Assembly (NCBI RefSeq): GCF_022539665.2
Contig: NC_081337.1
Coordinates: 8,718,679-8,782,678 of the forward strand
DNA from: Daphnia carinata
Taxonomy: Eukaryota; Arthropoda; Branchiopoda; Diplostraca; Daphniidae
Direction: 5' to 3'
DNA length: 64,000 nt
The notes under the pieces were generated by a model. That model searched no databases, was not told where the DNA came from, and worked only from the letters and a program-made list of their open reading frames with translations. Below, one piece after another: positions 57,721 through 64,000 of the stretch (its first letter is position 1; each line of letters starts with the position of its first letter). The position numbers and the translations under genes are program-made.

Positions 57721-60700
57721 ATGTGTAATGGAAAAGAGGTGCTCAGCTGGATTTTTTCACTGAAGACTCGAGACATTCTACTAGCGTTCCAAATTTCCGT
57801 AGGTGTATCCAGTATAATTTACGGGTACTTTTTTGGGTAAATAAATGTTTCTACTCTTGGGACACTGTTGCATTAAAAGCTGAAGTCTTTCTGTTATCTA
57901 GATATCCTATTGCACTGCTTTTTGTTTTGCTGTGTCTAATTGCCTTCAAACTTCCCATACTCATCATCTACTTCAACCAGCTTCTTTTAGGGGCTGATAT
58001 TCCAGAAATCAAACAAAAATCAAAGTTTCTGGCTAAGCCTTCAACCCCATACTTTTTAACCAAGGGTGATACTATTTCTCCTGAAGTGAATCAGGCATTA
58101 GAAGCAGTAAGAAAAGTTTTTACAAAATTTCATCACAGCTTTATAATTTGCTTAATCTATCAAGTTCTTGGATGGCATACTGGAGAAGTTCATTATTCAA
58201 TGGCACTCTAAACTTGAAACTAAAGAAGATCAGTTTCTTGATGAAATACGCCACATATTAAGACACATAATTGTCAGATTACATGTGTCACTTGACAAAG
58301 TACTATCCAAATAACACATAGCAAAACCAGTGCTTAAATTTTTTATTATCTCCTAGATTGACTTCCCTAGTTTGATCATTGACAAGGTTATTCCAGCACT
58401 ATTATGGCATTTGGAGTGTTTCACTATTGGATGTGAACATAGTCATTTTGTGGACACAGAGAAACATGTCTTGCAATGTTTTGGAACAAATCTACATCCA
58501 GCATTATCAAGCAGACAAACAGAAGAATTATATCTCAAACAGTGTTCAGAGCTGATCCTCAAAGATCTTCTCCCTGTTGAGCTGAAATCCAGCAAGTAAG
58601 ATTGTCCAACTTGATTTGCCTTTTTGTGTTCGCTAACTTTTCCAATTATTCTAGGCTTTTTTCTATTTTACTGCGCGATATTCTCAGCTGCCAGATTCTT
58701 CAGAATGCCATGGATGCATTAGCCAATCCCGAGAACATAAACCGGATCATAATTGTTTGGTTAGACGAATATAGTACTGTGTTGTTAGCAAATCAAACGG
58801 TGGAATCGGAACCTGGTGTTCAAATATTGAACAATTTTACTAAAGATTATCACCCTAATACCAAAAACCTGGTATGTTTTTTACCATTATCTAAATTTAA
58901 AACAATTTCTTCCTCAATCTGGGATTGTTTTACAGTGTCTTTACCCTAGTCTTTCATCAATCCTGAAAATACCGCCGCACTTATATCAACTTATGCAGTT
59001 TTTAAAACGAATCCACACTCTCAAGTATCTGCAATTTTGTTTTGCCGTCGGTGAGTAACTACTCTGTTAAACCAAGATTATTCTTTAACTGCCACTTTCT
59101 TCGTTTTGTCATGATAATGTATTGTTTTTTGGTTCCTGTTTAATTAGACGAGTTTAATGAAAAGCTGTTGAACCCTGATCTCAAACCGGAGCAAATGGAG
59201 CGGCTACAACTTATGGGGCAGAAAATGTTTGAAATATATTTCAGTCATACGTCTCCAGACTGCATCGGATTTGAAAATGAATCGAAACGTGAAATGAAAG
59301 CAATCGTATATGCAAGTACAGCGGATATTGTACGCTTGAGAACGAGTCCTACACTGTTTGAGGCATACGACTATGTAATGGACATTCTAGAGAAAAAAAT
59401 TTTGCCTCGTTTTTACCGCAGTCCAGAGGTAGATACGCAATTACCCATACATAGAGTATCGTTATTTGTCACAAGCTTCTTTTAGTTGTGTTTTATTTCG
59501 CTTTATTAGATACTTTACTAATTTGTGTTCTTTTTGTGTTTGCCTCTAAAGTTTTATCAACTAGTCACCGGCGCACAGCAGTCAGGAGGATCATCTAAAA
59601 ACACCAAGTATTTTTTGCAACAAGTACACATTGATGAATGAAAGTTTGTTTCCTATTCATGGCTTTTGGATTGAGAAACTAGAAGGCCGCTACCTTTCAA
59701 AACTTTCTGCCACTACTGCACAATGATGACATGATTTTCACATGAGGGTAATTCTTTTTTTGTTTATAGAAAGAAAGGTGAAACTACTTCTACGGGATGG
59801 GGAAAAAAGCTCCGTGCTGCATTACGGCCAAATTGGTTAACATCAGACGCCAAACTAGCTGGTAATTCTTTATTGGAACCCGAAGAAGAAAATTATGACA
59901 CAGGAATAGATTTAACTGAGGCGGATTTCATCACCGACGATGTGGATGCAGACGACGGAATGGGGTAAAAATCTGTATTTCAATCCATGTTGCAGAAAAT
60001 GTAGAAAACTAACTTCACAATCATAAATCCCTAGTGCTTATGCTGATCTGATACCAGTATCGGGACGAGATCTAACAGCATGGAAAACTTCCATTCCGCG
60101 AGTGGTTTCGGCTGTGGATTCTGCTGGTAAAGCCATATGGGCATTCGAAGTCGAAATTCAAAGGGGTGATATACGACCAGAGGACGATCCAGAAGAGTAT
60201 CGCTGGACCGTAATTCGAACGTATCTCGAGTTCTTTTATCTAGAAAGCAAGTTAACTGAATTCCACGGAGAGTTTCTTGATAATCGCCTTCCTCAGAAAA
60301 AGATGTTTGGAACTCGGAGCTTGAAATTTTTGGAAAGCGTTCGAGTTGTAAGATACTTAATGAAGAAGTTATTATTTATTTTTGTACTTAATAACTAATC
60401 TGAAAATTCATAGGATTTCGAATCCTTTCTACGGACATTACTTCAGCAGCCAGCTTTGAAAGGAAGCGATCTCATTTTCTCTTTTCTGACTCTCTCGGAT
60501 CTTTCGGCATGTCAAGCAACTGGTGATAGCTCAGCCATGGGGTCCAATCTACTTCCGGACTTAGGATTTAGTCGGATGATGCGACACGTACCGATGAAGT
60601 TGCGTAAAGAGAAGGGACAGGACTTAGAAAGTTTCCTACAAACGTTTATAGCGTCGACTGAAGCTCCGAAACCTAAACCAAGGTGGTATACCAATCTGCA

Positions 60701-61605
60701 TTCGTGTTGTGCTTTTGTCCGTATTTATAGCTAGATATATATATTGGTTTTGACAGCAAAACTGAAGTTCGAGACATTTCTAGTGAAGTTTCCTTGCCTG
60801 TTATCAAAGAACTCCATCCCGTTTTCAAAGATAACGCAAAAACCTTCCTACCACAAGATGTCCCTTCTAGTCGTGATGCTTTCGCCCGTGCAGTTTATAT
60901 TCCAAAAATATGTGGTCCATATGATTGTTTGTTATTTGCAGGTAAAGGAAGAAACATAATTGTTCAGAGAAGTAACTGTAATTCAGGCTTCTTCTTTTTA
61001 TCTGTTATTTCAGCTTGGAAAATCTGGCGAATACCTCAGCTCTTGTGCAGTTTGCTTGTGGGACTTCGCTCGCTGACGAGCGTTTATTTTGATTCATACA
61101 CAAGAAAATACGTCAGAGATAAACTTAATAGTGTTTTACACCCAGCGAAAGTTACGCTGGTTATCAGTTTGCTGCACGGTAATAATTCAATCATTTTAGA
61201 ATACGTTTGCTTTAAATGAAGGCTATATGTTGTAATATCATCTGCTTCTAGAAACTATCCTTAACCATAGCTCTTCCGAAAGCAGCGAAAAGTCCCAATA
61301 CAGGCTGGCAGCATGGAACTCTATTGTCCAAAGTGTTCCTGGATGGATGAAAACTATATTTGGAGTCCACCCCGTTGAAGAAAGATGCGAACTAATGTTT
61401 CAGTGTCTTCAATTTCCCGTCCTGAACAAGCAAGTAAGTCCAATCGGTTTAGATTATAGGTTTTAATCAGTACGGAATTTGACACAATAATTCCTGTTTC
61501 AATGTTTCTCTATTTCAGATATCTTACATTGTATTAGACATCTTGTTAAATGAAATGTTTCCCGAACTATTTTCAAATGATGCCACCGACCCATCCCCAC
61601 AGTAA
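57721..61605 (+). CDS. SNX14: SNX14-type sorting nexin (TM-PXA-RGS-PX-nexin C)
   Basis: Fifteen exons (57721-57824, 57902-58106, 58165-58299, 58357-58595, 58655-58871, 58936-59050, 59148-59428, 59552-59607, 59770-59964, 60035-60347, 60414-60682, 60757-60941, 61014-61178, 61252-61433, 61519-61605) give 915 residues; human SNX14 has 946. SNX14 is an ER-anchored protein at ER-lipid droplet and ER-endolysosome contacts, with roles in lipid homeostasis. Order: hydrophobic anchor segments (about 20-60), PXA domain (about 92-290), RGS domain (about 315-455, with LQFCFAVDEFN), an acidic linker, PX domain (about 540-665, with TYLEFFYLESKLTEFHG), KEKGQDLESF, and the nexin-C domain to the end (NKQISYIVLDILLNEMFPEL). 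All phases fit. The start is the ATG just before the anchor; the alternative downstream ATG is out of frame. Confidence 0.95.
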
Positions 61606-62918
61606 TGAAATCCACACATACCCATGACCACTGGTTCCATTCACACAATTTCTTCTTTGTAAATTTGATGAATTATTTTGTATTGTTGACTTGTTAACTT
61701 GATGATTAGAAAATTCGTCAGCTACTTTTCTTCCCCTTTTAGTCTTTCAGTGTCCTGCATTGTGATACTAGAGCGTGAAGTGGAACTGAGATCGGTAATC
61801 ACTTGAACAGGAATTACAAAAAGGTAACATTACATTCTTGCGAAATGTTTTGTAAGCTAAAAGGACTTTTTATTAACAACTTCCTTTTTTTTTTTTTTTT
61901 AGATGGTCTCGCTACAGGGTTGTTTTCCCATATCGCATGGACACGGAGCTACCACTTCATTTCGTGTTCATTATCTCCTTCCATTGTAAACAGCCGCAGA
62001 GAAAGTTGTAAAACAGCCGATGCTATCAAGGGTCAGATGAAGAAAGTGGAAGGGCGATCATGACAAGCGCACAGAAGGGGTCGTGAGGCAGGATGGCAGT
62101 GGCTGAAGGTATCAACATTCATTTCTTCTTTGGTTCGTCTATCGCCGTGTATGTAGATTAAGACAATCTGGCATTAGAATACGAAGACAGTGCCCGCGGA
62201 CGTGAAGGGAACGTGAAAAGCCATTCAGACAAAACTAGGCCATTCAGAGAACCCCTTTTTCCCTTTCTTTTGATGGATGAACTGTCTACCGTCTCCACGA
62301 CATTTCGGTTATTGACCCCTTCCACCTTTCCTGTCTCTTTCATTCTGTCTAACTATCCCTATTATAAATTGTTCTTTACTGGGCCCGGCAACTGGTTCCA
62401 TCACGACTTTAGTAATCTAATCTATCATGTTGCGTGAGCAGTTTTCCGCTACCTTTTAACTGGATAGAGACAACTGTTATTGCTGATCGATTTCCAAAAA
62501 ATTCAGTTGTGTGTGTTAGACAATGTGATGTACTAGCTACAAGCATTGCCAGTTAAAGATGATGCGAGTTAATGGCGATTTTTAGCGTTGCAGCTTTCCC
62601 CGGAATTGCCGCTATCCATGTACGTGCTCAGCATTGTGTATTTATTTTTTTCACGTGGTATGCTTGAAAAATCATAAACAATTTAAGCTTTGACAGTACC
62701 TTGCGCAGTAGGGAAAAATATAAGCATCAGGTAGAGTGTAGGGAGAAACGAGCATAAAGCGAGTGAGGATGATCTTTTTCCATCTTTGGCGAACCAAACC
62801 GTAGCTTTCTCTACAAACAGTGACATGCTGGAGGCTATTCCGGAGCTCATATATAGCCTGAAACTTCAAACTTTTCTGATCAGATAGACTTTGTTAGACT
62901 AGTGAACAGTTCTTCGAA
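61606..62918. other. Intergenic: SNX14 3' flank and fasciclin promoter
   Basis: No supported gene. The open frame 61803-62063 starts after the SNX14 stop without a recognisable domain, though a splice-acceptor-like poly-T precedes 61903, so an extra 3' UTR exon cannot be excluded. The fasciclin gene core promoter lies at the right end. Confidence 0.5.
62850..62885 (+). promoter_or_regulatory. TATA box and initiator of the fasciclin gene
   Basis: TATATA at 62850-62855 is followed by an initiator-like TCAGAT at 62880-62885. The predicted +1 A (62882) lies 32 nt after the first T of the TATA box, the usual arthropod spacing, and leaves a 37-nt 5' UTR before the ATG at 62919. Confidence 0.6.
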
Positions 62919-64000
62919 ATGAAGTGCCTAATAGTTGCTTTCATCACTCTTCTCATCGCTTCTTCTTCGGCGAATTCTGATGGTTATCAAACAAATCATA
63001 CACGGATTAAACGACAGTTCTCATTGGTAAGATTTCATCTTTATTTTATTTCTAAAATTCCATATTGTATTTACTATTAGTCTAAATGCGAAGATCTGTA
63101 ATTCAAAGCTTTAATGTTTTCTTTTTCAATATAGGGCAGTATTCCAATAGTTTTAACTAACAATGGCCTAACAACCCTGGTCGACATGGTGGTAAAAGCT
63201 GGATTGGCAGACGCGCTTTCCGGTCCAGGTAAACATCTGTTTTTCTAAGATTTTTTGATATTTCGATCGATAAAAATTCTTGTAATTTTTACAGGACCCT
63301 TTACTGTATTTGCGCCGATAAATAATGCTTTCAGCGCCGTAGATCCATCAACACTCAATGCCATTATGAGTGACATTACAGTTCTAAGACAAGTAATTGC
63401 CTATCATGTCGTGGAATCAACTCTACCAGCTGCATTGTTCAAAAATGAGTTGACACCACTCACCGCTTCAGGAGAAAGCCTTCGCGTCAACGTTTATGAT
63501 TCTGGAGATGCAAAAGTAAGTGAGAAATTAATTCGTAGCATATGCTAGACTAACGTTACTCATCTGCAACTTGATGGCAGACGGTGACCATCAACGGAGC
63601 GTTAAAGATAAGAACTATAGAAGCAACCAATGGCATCATCCACGTTATCAATAAAGTTCTTATACCCGAGCCCCAAAGCAACATCATAGAGGTTTTGGAA
63701 AAAAAAGGCAAATTTACGACACTTTTGACTGCGTTGGCCGTTGCTGGTTTAACAACAACCATTCAAAATGGTTAGTTATGTTATTGTATATTCTATGGTG
63801 TATAGTTATGTTTGAAAGTTTATAGCTCGAAGAGATTTCTATTGCCTTTTGTTTATCTTTCTTTATAAGATAGAGAGAGACAAAAGCTTTTTTATTCTTT
63901 GCAGAACGTTCCACGAATGCAACTTTCAAATGTGATTGAATAACGACCCTACGTATTTTGTTCTTCCCACAATAGCGGGACCGTTCACGCTGTTTGCTCC
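62919..64000 (+). CDS. Secreted FAS1 (fasciclin-domain) protein, 3' truncated by the window
   Basis: Exons 62919-63026, 63135-63228, 63295-63515, 63581-63770 and 63976-beyond the window. Fasciclin domains mediate cell adhesion or matrix contacts, as in midline fasciclin, TGFBI and periostin. A signal peptide (about 1-18, CLIVAFITLLIASSSA) is followed by a dibasic-type stretch RIKRQ that could be a processing site. One complete FAS1 domain follows, with the H1 box GPFTVFAPINNAF and the H2 box NGIIHVINKVLIP. A second domain begins (FTTLLTALAVAG) and its own H1 box AGPFTLFAP runs off the window, so at least two tandem FAS1 domains are present. Anchoring (GPI or none) cannot be judged. Confidence 0.93.

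Noticed and set aside
61803-62063. 86-residue open frame after SNX14
   Set aside because: SNX14 already ends with a family-typical nexin-C terminus; the frame lacks an ATG-led conserved segment and may be UTR.

Overview
The window is animal nuclear DNA, most likely from a branchiopod crustacean close to Daphnia. Genes are split by many short GT-AG introns, mostly 55-90 nt. The proteins read as arthropod orthologues: a six-EF-hand calbindin-32 very close to the Drosophila protein and a chitinolytic-type GH20 hexosaminidase. Non-coding DNA is full of long A/T homopolymers. There are no bacterial operons, CRISPR arrays, rRNA genes or complete tRNA genes. The species call is inference. All exon models were assembled by hand from splice consensus, reading phase and family similarity, without transcripts.

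Layout, left to right. 1-3618 (+): C-terminal part of a long coiled-coil protein, probably rootletin. 4715-6461 (+): a short bestrophin anion channel with an altered calcium-clasp loop. 7439-9065 (+): TRIP13/PCH2, the AAA+ remodeller of HORMA proteins. 9366-10680: a tandem array of about 360-bp units in an A-B dimer arrangement, followed by smaller direct and inverted repeats. 11736-12645 (+): SSU72, a CTD phosphatase. 12718-15219 (-): LSG1, a 60S-maturation GTPase, tail to tail with SSU72. 16621-25828 (-): calbindin-32, with an intron holding a pure (AC)n tract of about 525 bp. 25829-41648: almost 16 kb without a convincing gene. 41649-46447 (+): a secreted coiled-coil protein I cannot assign to any family. 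50873-53162 (+): beta-N-acetylhexosaminidase. 54569-56827 (-): a shortened GPAT1-like protein lacking the recognisable acyltransferase motifs, head to head with 57721-61605 (+) SNX14. 62919-64000 (+): start of a secreted FAS1 (fasciclin) protein, cut by the window end.

The genes are not a pathway cluster; they are mostly conserved housekeeping genes (mRNA 3' processing, ribosome maturation, meiosis/spindle checkpoint, lipid and endosome biology) plus neuronal, cuticle and adhesion genes. The most interesting loci are the GPAT-like probable pseudoenzyme, the orphan secreted protein, the bestrophin clasp change, two well supported GC-AG introns, and the dimeric satellite array. I see no clear new multi-gene system.
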